A stretch of 64,000 bases of DNA. Source: Erythrocercus mccallii. Its lineage: Eukaryota > Chordata > Aves > Passeriformes > Dicruridae. The notes under the pieces are model-generated. The model had not been told where the DNA came from and did no database searches. It saw only the letters and a list, made by a program, of their open reading frames with translations. Each line of letters begins with the position of its first letter. Position 1 is the first letter of the stretch. Below are positions 52,242 to 64,000 of the stretch, piece after piece. Made by a program: the position numbers and the translations under genes. The stretch covers positions 74,452-138,451 of the forward strand of contig VZRG01001472.1 in NCBI GenBank assembly GCA_013397435.1, given 5' to 3'.

Positions 52242-52346
52242 GAGAAACATGTTCTGTTCGCATCAATGAGTGTCAAGACAGACCCTGTTGGAATGGAGGA
52301 ACCTGTGAGGAGAACATAAGTGGCTTCAAATGCAATTGTCCCTTTG
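52242..52346 (+). CDS. EYS: EYS exon F (last in window): one modular EGF exon
   Basis: This 105-nt exon is symmetric (phase 1 in and out), the same length and phase as exon B and cut at the same point of the EGF fold. The acceptor is ...caaattttcag and the donor is TTTG/gtaagc. It completes the EGF of exon E (GETC) and starts another (INEC, RPC, GTC, FKC, NC). CWNGGTC fits the O-fucose pattern, and NIS is an N-glycosylation sequon. CEENISGFKC has Glu where calcium-binding EGFs have Asp or Asn, so calcium binding is doubtful. It follows a 12.7-kb intron loaded with repeats. The next coding exon was not found in the remaining 11.6 kb of the window. Confidence 0.86.
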
Positions 52347-53493
52347 GTAAGCATTTATAATTTTTATATAATTGCTATGTTGGCAATATGGGAGTCCCAT
52401 ATTTTCTACTCAAGTGCTATAAAGTCTTGTAAAATGCAAGCATTCTGCTCACATTTTGCAATGTACAGAGCTAGTTATTTAAACTAATAAAAAGATTTTT
52501 TTCTCTACTTTGTCATAAGAAATTCTTATAAATTTTAGATTACTTAGATTAAAAAATACTTGTAGTACTGGAACATACTGGGAAAGAAATATGACAGAAT
52601 TGAAGATATTTAATTATTTAGTGTATATCTGTATAGACACCTTACAGCAACACATTCTTTTAAAAATGTAGGGTTTAGGCAGCAAAATGTTGAAATTTAG
52701 CAAACATAAAATGCCCAGTCTTTCAAATCCTATGGCCAAATTACTAATTCCCAAAAGAACTGAACATTTCTCTAAAGTTTGTATGACCTCAATCTGGTTG
52801 CCTGATCTTTGTGGGATCTGAAATGTCCTGAAGTATCCAAGGTATTGTATAAGGCTGAAAGGTATGCTAGGGGATATAAGGGACATCGAAGATGCCTCTG
52901 GCCAGGTGGAAAGTAAACTAAGAACAATGCAAAAAGACCAATCAAAATTAAGGAGAAAGATGCTGAAGATTTTGCTTTTCTAATTATATATACATTGTTT
53001 AATTTGAGATTTTACATGTTATCTTGTGTTGACTAAGAGAACTTAGAAAAGAGTGGATTAGAAATTCCTAACCTTAGAAATTGCTTTGACAAAAGGAGCC
53101 TGGGGTACTGATTTTGCGACTTGAAAGTTTATTCATAAATATGGATGATAAATTGCTGATAAATTCTAAAATGGCTTTTGTTTTGACATGTGCATTTATA
53201 AGCGCATTTTTTTACTATGGAAAATAAGGTCAAGAAAACTAATTTTATACAGTTATGGGCTAAGAAGTACTTACGGTACTGTGGTATTTTGAAGATAAAC
53301 TGATGGTGATCAGTAAAGCCTGCAAATGTCAAAGTACTGAAATACAGGTCTCCAATGAACCTTCTCAACCCAAATGACTTATTTTAAGAGAAATTTTATG
53401 TATTTAATAATATAAAATTCTTAAATCTTAACGTTGGTATCTGCTCAGTTGGGAAGTGAAGACAATACTAAGTTATATCTTCAAAGATAAGGT

Positions 53494-53650
53494 TACAGAA
53501 TCACAGAATCACAGAATGATCAGGTTGGAAGAGACCTTCAGGATCATCGAGTCCAACCCATGCCCTACATCTCAACTAAACCATGGCACTGAGTGCTACA
53601 TCCAGTCTTTTTTTAAACACATCCAGGGATGGTGATTCCACCATACATAC
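53494..53650 (-). mobile_element. CR1 LINE tail, well preserved
   Basis: In reverse, this is the last 150 bp of a CR1 with several tail units (cagaatcacagaatcacaga, aatgatcaggttggaagaga, gatcatcgagtccaaccc). It is severely 5'-truncated. Its close fit to the usual CR1 end suggests a younger copy. Confidence 0.87.
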
Positions 53651-56600
53651 TAGCTAAAAGGTGTTGCTTTCAAGTTATTTGCTTCACTGAGACAAACGTA
53701 AGCTTGTCAGGGGTTTCACTGAAAAAAGGCTGTAGAAAAACATTAACACAAACATTATCTACTTTGCTCTTTTGAGATGGATATTATCACATTCAATGCA
53801 CCACTTTGCTATCGTGTTTGACTCTTGTTGGTGTTCACCAAAACTTTTATCTACAGTGGATTTTACACAGAAACGTCCTGCACATCTTTCCACAGATCTA
53901 AAAGGAGATCTCTTTCATACAGCAGAATGCATGTCAGTGACAGGAAACAAAATTGTTGTGGCGTTGTATTAGTAATCGTCTGTGCCTCTTTCTTTAAAGA
54001 AAAGCCAGTCACTTTGTAAAGGTTTTCTTACCCAATAAATTTTTATTATAATTCCTAGTGTGTCTGTGTCATCTGGAACAATGAAGTTTATGTAATAGAC
54101 ATATGCACCAAAAAATATGAGTTTCATTATAGTGACTAAAAAAAATGCTGTGTATAGCAGTGGTTCTTCATTACTAGTCAAATGATCAAAAACCTCATAA
54201 TGAACCAGGGGTCATCTGTAGAAATGATCAGTTATTTCTTAAAAGAGTTAAGACTTGTTGCATCACAATTTGCTGCTACATTATTAATATACTAGCAAAC
54301 TGAATTAGAGAAGGGGAAAATTGTGTACCGATGTGACTACCTAACAATGAGCTAAAAAGAGGAGAATTTTAATCGAAATGTGATACACATTCCATTTGTG
54401 CCCTTGGCTAAATTAATTATTATCCTAGTTCATATTCTCTAGGTGAAGGTGCAGATAAACAAATGTAACCATCTTGCAAATACATTGCTATGATTACATA
54501 ATGTCTGTAAATTGCCTGAAATGACAAGTAGCTGTGTTACTGGATATTTTTACTGATAGCTCAGTTCTAACAAGAGTGACACTTCAAAAGATAACACAGC
54601 TGACTTGAGCTAATCTTTAAGTGAAAAATGACAATTTATCCCTCCATACTTTAATTGACAGCCTATGTCCTACTGGAGTTCTGGAAAATAAATACATTTT
54701 GCTTTTCAGAGGAAAGTAATTGCTGGCTTTTTAGCTAGTAAGTAAATAAAAAATAAAAATATTTAATAAATCTTATGTATTCAAAAGCAATAGATAAGGG
54801 AACACAGAGAATTTGGATATGCCCAAATGATCAAGTTCTTGTAAATGAAAAAACTTGTATCTGTAACTGTCTGTCTATACCAATAACATTTTTATTCATT
54901 AGGTGGGTAGCTTCTTTCTTTGCACTTTTCTGCTTTGCCTCTGTTGTCTAAAATAGTATCTGGACATTATTTTAGGTGTATAATGATGCCTTCTCCAATT
55001 TTGCCTTTCAATATCTAGTATGTTACAAACAACGAACATAAAGATCTTTCCTCTGTCTTCAGGGGAGGTTCTATTTCTAATTTTATTTGGATTAATATTT
55101 TATAAGTAACAGTAACTCTATTTTACTAGATACATCTTAAGATAACTTTGTTGGGCAAGAAATATGCCAACATCTCTGCCATGTCAAAAGTTAGCAGTAC
55201 TGGTTTTTCACCTTTGACTAGAAATTCAGGGGTGAGCACAGTTAGGGGTTACATACAATAAAAGAGTAATCACAGTTAGGAGTTGTATACATTAAAATTC
55301 ATTGAATACTTTTTTCCTTCAAATTATAGCATAACAGTATCATAATTTATTTGAATATAAGAGCATAAGTCCTCTTAAAATACAATTTAGAAGGAAAGGA
55401 TTAATTTCTTTTTAGTTTTTCATTCAGAAATATTAATGCTACACTAAGACAGATGTGGAAAGGCTCCTAAAGAGCTTTGCATTAGCAATGGGTGAAGATA
55501 GTTTAACTAATGATCTTGATATGGCTTAATAATGAAGACATGTTATATAATAGTAAGCACTATAAATGCTTATTATAGAGAATAAACCTATATATTTTAA
55601 AAAGAAAAAGTTTTTTTATCTTTTATCTTACAGAATTTCCATGCAAAGTGGATGTAAGATTAGCACTTTTTTTAATATAAAGATTTATATTTTTTCCAAA
55701 AGTTCATCTGGTTACACATGGCTTGCAGTGTTGCATCTGGAAAATGCATAACTGGCCCAATGAGAACAGGAACATGAAAAATGTATGGCTGGATTCCTCA
55801 CAGTCCTGTGTACTGTAGATATTTGGTTTTAGCTGAAAAAAGCAACCTGATTAGCCAGATTAATAAACAAGGTTCATTAACTCAAAAAGACTGTTATGTT
55901 AATACTTATGATGCTTCTGATAATGAGTAGGATCTTTCAGATACTGTGTCTTTATAAAGTAGAGCGTTTAATAAATGCAGAGCAACTAGAACATTGCCAT
56001 TGGGGGCAGTTAAGAGAATTAAATTGTCAAGAGAAGATTCATAACCTGATAAAACTGCTTTTGATTGAGACTTGTGGTCCTCCAGTTTTATTTTATTTAA
56101 AGAGCTTAAAGTACATATCATGTGCAAATTGACCTGTGCTATGTTAAAGCAATCGTCAGTCTTACATATATCTGTCTGTATGAACTTTCCAATATAGTTT
56201 TTTCTTCTAGAGAGTTACCCAGATCTACCCCAAATGATTCTGCACCCTACACAGTCCATTAAAATGACCCAAAAATTTCGTTTTTTTGGTTTGTTTTCAA
56301 ACTTACATATAGAGTTCATTCATCCTTGAGAAGCACAATTGTTTTTCCTTGTTAATAAAAGAGAATTTTATATATTTACCAAATCTAAAATATATACATT
56401 CACTTGTATGGTTTCATTTTATGAAAATATGTCTTCTGCTTTATTAATTACTTTCAAGTAGTTCAATTTCTTAATATGTGGTCAATTTCAGTACTCAAAC
56501 TGTTATTTTTATATGACAAATCCCCTTTGAGCAGCTTTAAAAATAATCCCTTAAAACTCTCTGTAATGCAGCTGAGACCTTTCTTAGAAATTATTCCAGT

Positions 56601-56789
56601 AGTCCATCCTGCTGTTAATAAGATATTGTCACTAAATAGGATGAAATGAGGTCATTTAATCATACAGATCATTAATTCACATAAATGTATCTCAACGTTG
56701 CTGGAAACCTGAAGTAACTAGAGTCAAATTTTAAAAGTAGATATCTAGAAGAAATCCTTTCCTTGTAAGCAATTTGGGTTGATGTTGGT

Positions 56790-56895
56790 GTTTTCGGTTT
56801 TTTTGTCTTTTTTTTGTTTTGGTTTGGTTTTGGGTTTCTTGGGGGTGAAAGTTGTTTGCTGCTGTTGTTTGGTTGGTTTGATTTTTCCTTTTGGT
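56790..56895. repeat. T/G-rich low-complexity tract
   Basis: GGTTT and TTTTG units with no clear period. The frame it opens is a low-complexity artefact. Confidence 0.65.
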
Positions 56896-57354
56896 TTTGT
56901 TTTTCTAACTTCCCTGTGCTACATTCTATTTTTATTAACACAACATAGGAATCCCGTGCATCAAAAGGTATAGGTTATTACTTTAAGTAATGGTCTCTTC
57001 AAGGTCTACTTTTTTGGATTTTTGTGACGGATCATGATCTTTATTTTTGTACCTCAAGATAAGAGAGAGTAATATACAAATAGATCACATAGAATCAGAC
57101 AATGTCTTTAGATATTGTATGAAATCATTACCTAAGTCCTTTTCTCTCTTAGTGAAAGACATGCATGGCTTTCAGGTGAACATTTTAAACATCTTTGGAA
57201 ACTGTTAGATAGGAAAGTAATTGTATAAAAATATAGCTTGGGTGACTGGCTACTGCTATATACTGATAACCTTGTACAGGAGATTTTACAAGCATTATTT
57301 CTGAACTTTAGGCAGGTCAGGTCAAGTGTAATATGTTTTAGTTTTTGCTTTGTT

Positions 57355-57578
57355 CCTCACTATCCTACTCTAGGTTTTATTGGCAATAAATTAAACTCAT
57401 TTTCTCCCAGCTGAGTTTATTTTTCCCATAATTCTCGTTAGTAAGTGATCTCACTGTCTTTATCACAACCAATAAGATATTTAATCTCATTTTCTCTCCC
57501 CATCCTGCTGATGCGAGGGTGTAAGAAAGCAGCTAGCTGGATGGAGGTCTGGAAGTCATCCAAGGTGAACTCACCACA
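57355..57578 (+). mobile_element. LTR 3' end fragment (R-U5), family B
   Basis: The plus strand reads ggttttattggcaataaatt, then ttctctccccatcctgctga, and ends gtgaactcaccaca. This corresponds to the R-U5 side of the elements at 30455 and 50477, in the opposite orientation. The U3 part is missing or too diverged to see. Confidence 0.68.
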
Positions 57579-60500
57579 CACCCACAAGCATCAATGTTGT
57601 GAATGAGCAGATTTAAGAAAAAGAAAAGTAAAAATAGTTCATTATTTTAGCCTCCTTTAGTCTGTCTTGCTACAAAGGATGAAATTTGTAGTAAGAAAGT
57701 TTTCAAATATTTAAAATCAGGTTATTCATTGATACAAGTAACATAAAGAAATTTTTATAAGATCCTTTAAATCTGGGGAAAGCACTGTAACAATAAGTCC
57801 TATAAGCAGGGTGGAAAGACCCTAAAACCTTCTGCTCAGTACTGTGATAGACTCAAGTGCTGCATCCATAGCAGCTATGTCTGGAAGATGGCACTGGAAA
57901 AGCAAGGTATTCCAAGGAGTCTGAAACCTGTGTTGCAACACAGCAAAGCTTCTTGTGTTGTTAAACAGTACCATCTGATGTTTTTCATCAATTTCCTTGG
58001 AAGAAACTCCATCCTCTTTCCTTGGAGCAGAGAAAACCTACAGTCAGTACCAAAAATACTGAAGAAAATAGGCACTGTCTGTTGCCATCACTTGCTATCC
58101 CCCTGTGATCTTCATCATTAGAAACATGAGGACTGATCAGTATTGATTAATATGTATTCTGGATTCAGTGTAATAAAAGTGCAACCTAATGCCATCTTCA
58201 GCGATGGAAGCAATGGCCAAGGAAATTTAAGTGATGATATACATGCAGCTACTATTTGATACTTGATTTAATATGTGATGTTGGAATTAATACAGTGTTG
58301 GCTCAATATAGGGTGAGTGTAATTCTCCAGAGAATCTATCAGAAAATTTAAGGGCAGATAACTGATGAGAAAGTCCCAAAGGACCTGTATTGTGGTCCAA
58401 TCTTTGTTAAGATTAATGTGTCCAGAAAACTTTTTACATATCAGTGAATCAGCATTTACCTATCAGTGAATCAGTTTAGCAGGGGAAAAAAGTACCCATG
58501 GAGACTCTTAGATCAGCTCTTGTTCCAAGAAATAACATCCGTTTTCAAACCCATGGATTCATTCCTTGCATGTTTTATTGTCTTGTAGTTTCTTTGTACA
58601 TTCTTCTTCTTTTATGTGGCTCAGTCTTCATATTGTTTTTATTAGTCCCTGGTGGGGCTTTTTTTATTATTATTTTGGCCATTTATATTGCTCATTGAAA
58701 TACTATTAATTCTAAAATTCTTTGGGTATGCTTTTAAATTTGTTTTATATTGCTTCTTTCAGGTTGTTTTTTGAAGATGTGTCACTTGTTACCCTTTCCA
58801 TTCTGCTTCCTTTGGTATTTTATCTTTTTTTCTCTATGAAAACCAATGTTTAGAAACTTGTATTTGTTGCAGGTATGTTCATAAAGACCAATTAAATTTT
58901 TGTTTCTTGCAGACAGGCTAGTTAGCAAGAATTTTTCTTTTTTGTCACTGAGCACTTCTGTTCTTTTTCTGGTTTACCTGCTACTTGTTTATTTTACTTG
59001 TTTTAATTTTAAAGGTATTTTTGTTTTTAAATTACATTTTTAGATGACTACTGTTAGTTGAACTTTTCAGTTCACCTGTTTTATTCATGTAGGATAAATA
59101 ATTTAGGTATTTTAAATTTGGTGAGACTGTTTTTACAGGTTTCCTTCTTCCTTTAGTTCACTTGAGGCAAAATATTGTGTGGAGTGTCATGATAGCCTTC
59201 TATGAAGGGAATGACTCACTCTTCTACTCAACATTTTTTTTAGACTTTCAGCTAAATGACAGTAGGAGTAAACTGAAAATTTTCATTTTTATATGTTTCA
59301 GTGTACATTATTATGCCATTAGTCTTTTTTTTACATCTGAAAGTTCTTAATATAACACCTTGTTCTGAAAAAAAATAAAATCACGAATTACTTCAGGAAG
59401 ATTAATTTATTAAAATAACAAATAATAAATATCAGCTAAATAAAATTGTAACAACAAAAAGATTTCTAATCCAGCTGTTTCCATGACAACCTCCCTTCTT
59501 AGGTTTCAAAAAACATTTCTGCATTACTCCTGTGCAACTCATCACTTTTGTTCTATGTTATTTAAATTGATATATATTTCCATTTTATTCATATAGAATA
59601 TTGGATGAAGCGTGACAAAGTATTGTTCTATTTGTATTATAATAGTGTCACGATGCCTGATTTATATTAGGAGCACTTATACAACATGCTTTCTTCATGT
59701 TGTTTTCATTTTCAGTGTAATTATGATCCAGAGAGTTTTGTTTGTTTTAAGGGCAATCCTCATTGTTGCAAACAAAATAGAAAATAGTTGGATAAAATTT
59801 TGCTAGAGGTATCCATCTTTTGTATTAGAGTTTAAACTGTGAGAGTTTGCATTCAGAAAACATAGTTTTAGCCAGAAGAAGATAAATGAGATGAGGTGAA
59901 TACCAGCTGATATGATTTACTCTGTCACAAAAGACATTACAGTAAAAGTGGGCAGAAGTCTCCTTAGCATTATTCTGATGCCATTCTTTCATCTTTACAA
60001 ATGAATTTTGGAGGTGTTTTTTTTGTTTGTTTTTTTTTATTCACATAATTTTTTTCCATATTCTTTGCATGATAGCTTTAAGATTCTTAAAACAGTTCAC
60101 CTATTTTAATAAGGTGCAATGTTATGCTTTAATCCACTGTCTGGATCTGAAAAGGACAAGTAGAAAATGCATATGTATTGTAACTAAATGTGAATCATCA
60201 AAAAAATTACATGAAGGATGATATGTGTAGCAGGATGATAAGGACAGAATTGAAGTCTGTAGTAAGGCACAATTTAAAAGTTCAATAAAATGAAACCTCA
60301 CAAAAGTTGCCACACCATTTTATTATGTTCAACATAATTGGCAATCCTTTTTAGAGGATAACTCAGGACTGAAATAGTGAAGCTACCACCCAAATTGTTG
60401 AAGCACACTGTTTGAGACAAACTGCAGCCTATCTGCATGTGTTATGACTTTAGCAATTAAAAATAAAAGTTTAAATTAATTAGTAGCACAGTTTTGCTCC

Positions 60501-61017
60501 AGCCACCTTAAAGTCTGGGTTGCACACACTATTAATCTGTTGTTGCATCCAACCTCCACAGGCAGTCTTCAGATCAGGTACTCAGTCAAACAGAACCAGA
60601 AAGTCCTGAGATCAGATTCACCGTTCACTTTAAAAACAATAAAACAATGCTTATGTAATTAGCAATAACATAAAGGTCGTCAATTTTTAATTTTGCATAT
60701 CTGTTTCTTAATAAAAGAAAACCTGCACAACTCAATGGAGTTTACTACAGCATTATGTAGGGGCAGCTTTACCCATGAACCTGGTTATGATCAAATTTAC
60801 TGATGATCAGCATGGTGAAGTTGAGATCCCTTCCCAAGGTTAATTGATTCTTCAACAAAATATTTTCATTTTCTTTAATTATAGAATGTTATGTCAGCTA
60901 CTCTTCTGTATGTCATTTCTTAAATATAGCCTGTACACTAGAGACAACCTGTTCACCTATGTATCCTGGGAATGTTTTTCCTTTGGTGCAGATATTTTTA
61001 TAAACCTAGTACCTGCA

Positions 61018-61740
61018 TAGAATCATAGAAAGGTTTGGATTGGAAGAGACCTTAAAGATCCTCTAGTTTCTGTACTCCTGCAGAGACACCTTTCACTGGA
61101 CCAAGTTTTTTAATCCAGCCTGGCCTTGAACATTTCCAGGAATGAAGTATTCACAACTTTTCTGGAAAACATTTTCCAGTGTTTCACCACCCTTACAGTA
61201 AAGAATTCCTTCCTAATATCTAAACTAATTCTGTCCTCTTTCAGTTTGAAACCACTGCCCCTTGTCTTTGTCAATATCTACCTGTAGAAAAAGTCTCTCT
61301 CCCTTTCGTTCATAAACCCCCCTTCAGGTATAGGAATCCATCCTCCCCTTGTCCTCTCACTACATACCCTCGTACTCCAAAGTCCTTCTCTATCCTTTCT
61401 ATCCTGTTCTTGCAAACCTTGCCAAAACTCTACCAAACCTCTGCCCAGCTTGTATTTGTGTTTGGAATTGCCCTGTCCCAGGTGTGGAATCTGAATTTTG
61501 TATTTTTTAACTACCTCTCAAACCTGTCAAGGTCCCTCTGGAGTCATCCTATCCAGCAGCATCTCAACTGCACCACACAAATTGGTGTAGTCAGCAAAAT
61601 TGCCCGAGGGTGCGCTCAACTCCATGACCAACAAAGATATTAAACAATGCTGGTCTAAACAGTGACCCCTGAGAAATGCCATTTGTCACTGATCTCAACT
61701 TGGACATTGAGCCATTGACTGCATCTTACTGATATTTTTA
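61018..61740 (-). mobile_element. CR1 LINE, 3' part
   Basis: In reverse: agaatcatagaaaggtttgg and attggaagagaccttaaaga (tail side), then aaagaattccttcctaatat, accactgccccttgtctttg and ggtccctctggagtcatcct, with ORF2-side sequence to about 61740. It is old, with no open frame. Confidence 0.83.
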
Positions 61741-62990
61741 TTAAATAAGTTCAATATAAACTTTCTTGGTTACATGCGTAATTTCAGTTTCATGTTTGCA
61801 GATTTCTTATGATATCTAGAAATTGAATTTACATATCAATGATAAAACCACATTTGGATAAACAGAAACTCATTTAAAAATATACATACAACATCTCTCT
61901 AGTCACCTATTATTAATATATATTTATGATTGTTCATGTAAGTAATTGAAATTGCTTATGGAAATTTATTTGATTTAGCAAACAAAATTATAGGTTGATG
62001 AAAAAAGTCTGTATGTACTTTCTCAGGGAAACATTTAAATCGAAAGTTCACTGACTTTTATCCTTTCTATAGGTGATGAATTTTTCTCATCAAGAAATTT
62101 TATGAAATGTTTCTTTAACTAAATTCCATGTAAACTTACTTATTTACCCTGGACACAATTTTCTTTTGTCTTCCTTAATTGTTTAAAATGGAATAAGAAA
62201 CATATTCTTATTTACCTGAATGTGGCTTTTAAACCATGCTGTACTTCATGGGAATATGTCATCACTCTGAATTATTTCTATGCCTTCTTTTAGTACCTTT
62301 TTTTATACACCTATATGTTAGTGCAGCCTTGACAAATGTGTTTTACTTTTTTAATGTTTATGAATTGAAATTGATAAAAAGGATAGGAAAAGATACTTAT
62401 CATTGTAGATAAAAGATATCCTTGCAGACCAACTTTGAATGACAAATTTATCACTGATGGGCACTGTCACACAATGGTGCACAGTGCACAATTCTTCACT
62501 GTGGTTAGCAGTGCAGAAGACCTGTCTGAAGTTCTAGTCTGCCTTCATAACTAGGCATGATTATTCTTTGCAGTCTATTTTGCATAAACTGTGGTTAGAC
62601 AGGGAATTGGATGCCTGGTTACTCTTTCTCTACTTACTTACTAGGCAAGAATCCAACCCACAACCAATCTGCAAGTACTCCCTGAGAGGATTCAGCAGCT
62701 TTCTTCCTTAAACTTGTAACTCAGACTGTGCCAACTATGTCAGCTGGACTTTCAGAGAATAAAAAGCATGCTTTGACAGCTGGATGGGGAGCCTGTACAT
62801 CAACCAGGAGAGAAATAGAGCATAGTACAGATTGCACAGAATTCCAAGAGAATTACTGAGCTTTGCTAATTGGGATTTAGTTAAACTTTAGTTGAACTTC
62901 TTGGTCAGATTCAAGTTGCTTTTTTTCAAGCAAGTTCATTTAGCTTCCTCTTCATGAAAAACTTCTTTGTCATCTAAAACAAACCTTTAC

Positions 62991-63011
62991 TTTTTTTTTT
63001 TTTTTTTTTTT
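62991..63011. repeat. Poly-T run
   Basis: About 21 T in a row just before the LTR at 63016. Confidence 0.85.
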
Positions 63012-63015
63012 AATT

Positions 63016-63581
63016 TCTATTGGTTTTGGCTGGTATGGAATTAAAATTCCTCATAGTGCCTCATATAATGCAGTGTTTTGGATTTGTGACAAAGTAAGTG
63101 TTGGTATTTTACCAATGTTTCTTGGTAAGTAGCGTTTGCAAAACAAGGCCTTTTCTGTTTCTCACACTGCCCTGCTGGCAAGTAGGCTGGGGATGCACAA
63201 TAATTTGGTAGAGGCCGCAGCTGTACTGCTGGGCCCAACCAACCATGGGACATCCATACCACATGACATCATTCTCAGCATACAGAACTGAGGGAAAAAG
63301 GACATGAGGGATGTTTGGCTTCCCAAGTGACTGTTGGGCGTGGTGGAGCTCTGCTTTCCTATTGATGGTTGAGCAAATGAGTGCTGGTGCGAAGCAGTGA
63401 ATAAATTCCTTGGTTTTCTTTGCTTGCCTGCACAGATTTGCTTTCCCCATTAAACTGTCTTTTTCCAAACCCATGAGTTTTTCTTACTTTTGTTCTTCCA
63501 GGTCTCTCTCTCATCCCACAGTGGGATGCTGAGTGAGTAGCTGTGTTGGGCTCAGCTGTCCATCAGCATTAACTAATCACA
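63016..63581 (+). mobile_element. LTR, avian ERVL-like family A, sense orientation
   Basis: About 566 bp. The order matches the reverse of 37419-38011: a U3 start (ggttttggctggtatggaat), then gttttggatttgtgac, aaggccttttctgtttctca, caagtaggctggggatgcac, the polyadenylation signal ATTAAA (63449-63454), and a U5 ending near aactaatcaca. A clear target duplication was not seen. No gag or pol sequence follows in the remaining 400 bp. Whether it is solo or the 5' LTR of something larger cannot be told from the window. Confidence 0.78.
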
Positions 63582-64000
63582 TCCCCATATCTTTTCCTCC
63601 TTGTTTTCATCACATAAAATAAGATGCAGTAAAGATTAATAAAGGCATTAATATATCAACATTTTACTGAAACAAATTTGTTTCATATTCTGGTATGCTT
63701 TGAGATAAATTTAGCTCTGCTGTTGCAGAGCTGCAGTAGCATTCCAGTAGCACTGTTAGTTCCAGTAGCACAGCAAATAGTTAATCCCACCAGTCATTTT
63801 CTTTCCTCAGGTATATATAGGAAATTTTCAGTGGGTAATTCTCTTGTCCACCCACCTACATATTTCTATTTTTTTGTTGTTGTTGTTTTTTGCTTTTTAA
63901 CTTCAAATATACAGTCCTTCAACACAAATTATCTTCTCAAGCTGTGTATCAGCAACTTCCCTGATATCAAGGTACATGCAATAGAATGGCATATTTGGAT

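Larger units (their letters stand above)
52347..64000 (+). other. EYS: EYS intron after exon F (partial)
   Basis: The intron begins at a GT donor and runs off the window. It holds CR1 pieces at 53494-53650 and 61018-61740, an LTR end at about 57355-57578, a T/G-rich tract near 56790-56890, a poly-T run at about 62991-63011 and an LTR at 63016-63581. I searched the translated sequence for cysteine-rich EGF exons and found none. Confidence 0.75.

Noticed and set aside
9214..52346. CRB1, CRB2 or NOTCH instead of EYS
   Set aside because: I recall no matching residue pattern in CRB1, NOTCH exons are usually closer together, and the four-cysteine module and very long introns fit EYS better. No search was run.
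56672..56973. Frames in the T/G-rich tract at 56.8 kb
   Set aside because: Low-complexity sequence encoding Lys/Asn/Pro or Phe/Val/Cys runs; no splice sites or domain.
1..64000. CRISPR arrays, tRNA or rRNA genes, bacterial operons
   Set aside because: No regularly spaced repeats, cloverleaf boxes or rRNA stretches were seen; the sequence is a vertebrate intron landscape.

Overview
The window is nuclear DNA from a bird. The evidence is abundant CR1 LINE fragments, many ending in the avian 3' tail octamer (ATTCTATG), solo LTRs of bird-type endogenous retroviruses, an AT-rich background, and a vertebrate gene with short EGF-coding exons separated by long introns. The species cannot be named from the sequence.

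The only protein-coding gene I can support is a central part of an EGF-repeat protein on the + strand, which I read as EYS (eyes shut homolog), the photoreceptor extracellular-matrix protein. Six exons lie at 9214-9373, 24481-24585, 24843-24982, 31493-31659, 39292-39545 and 52242-52346. Their splice phases join exactly (0-1, 1-1, 1-0, 0-2, 2-1, 1-1). They give 931 nt, about 310 residues, of continuous EGF repeats with no stop codon. The gene's start, its C-terminal laminin-G domains, and the exons on either side lie outside the window.

Everything else is intron or presumed intron. It holds CR1 pieces in both orientations (1, 3.2, 7.0, 13.0, 16.1, 27.2, 27.4, 40.9, 41.6, 53.5 and 61.0 kb). It also holds LTRs of at least five types (12.1, 18.2, 20.1, 30.5, 37.4, 42.5, 45.3, 50.5, 57.4 and 63.0 kb), most of them antisense to the gene. 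Three LTRs keep a recognisable target-site duplication or a near one. I found no retroviral gag, pol or env reading frame, so the LTRs look solo or fragmentary. No RNA gene and no CRISPR was seen.

The most notable points are an antisense LTR ending about 36 nt before an EYS exon, two same-orientation LTRs of one family bracketing exons 4 and 5, a nested CR1/CR1/LTR structure at 40.9-44.2 kb, and an unidentified 1.1-kb insertion inside a CR1 at 3.5-4.7 kb. No database search was possible, so family names rest on recognition of sequence patterns.
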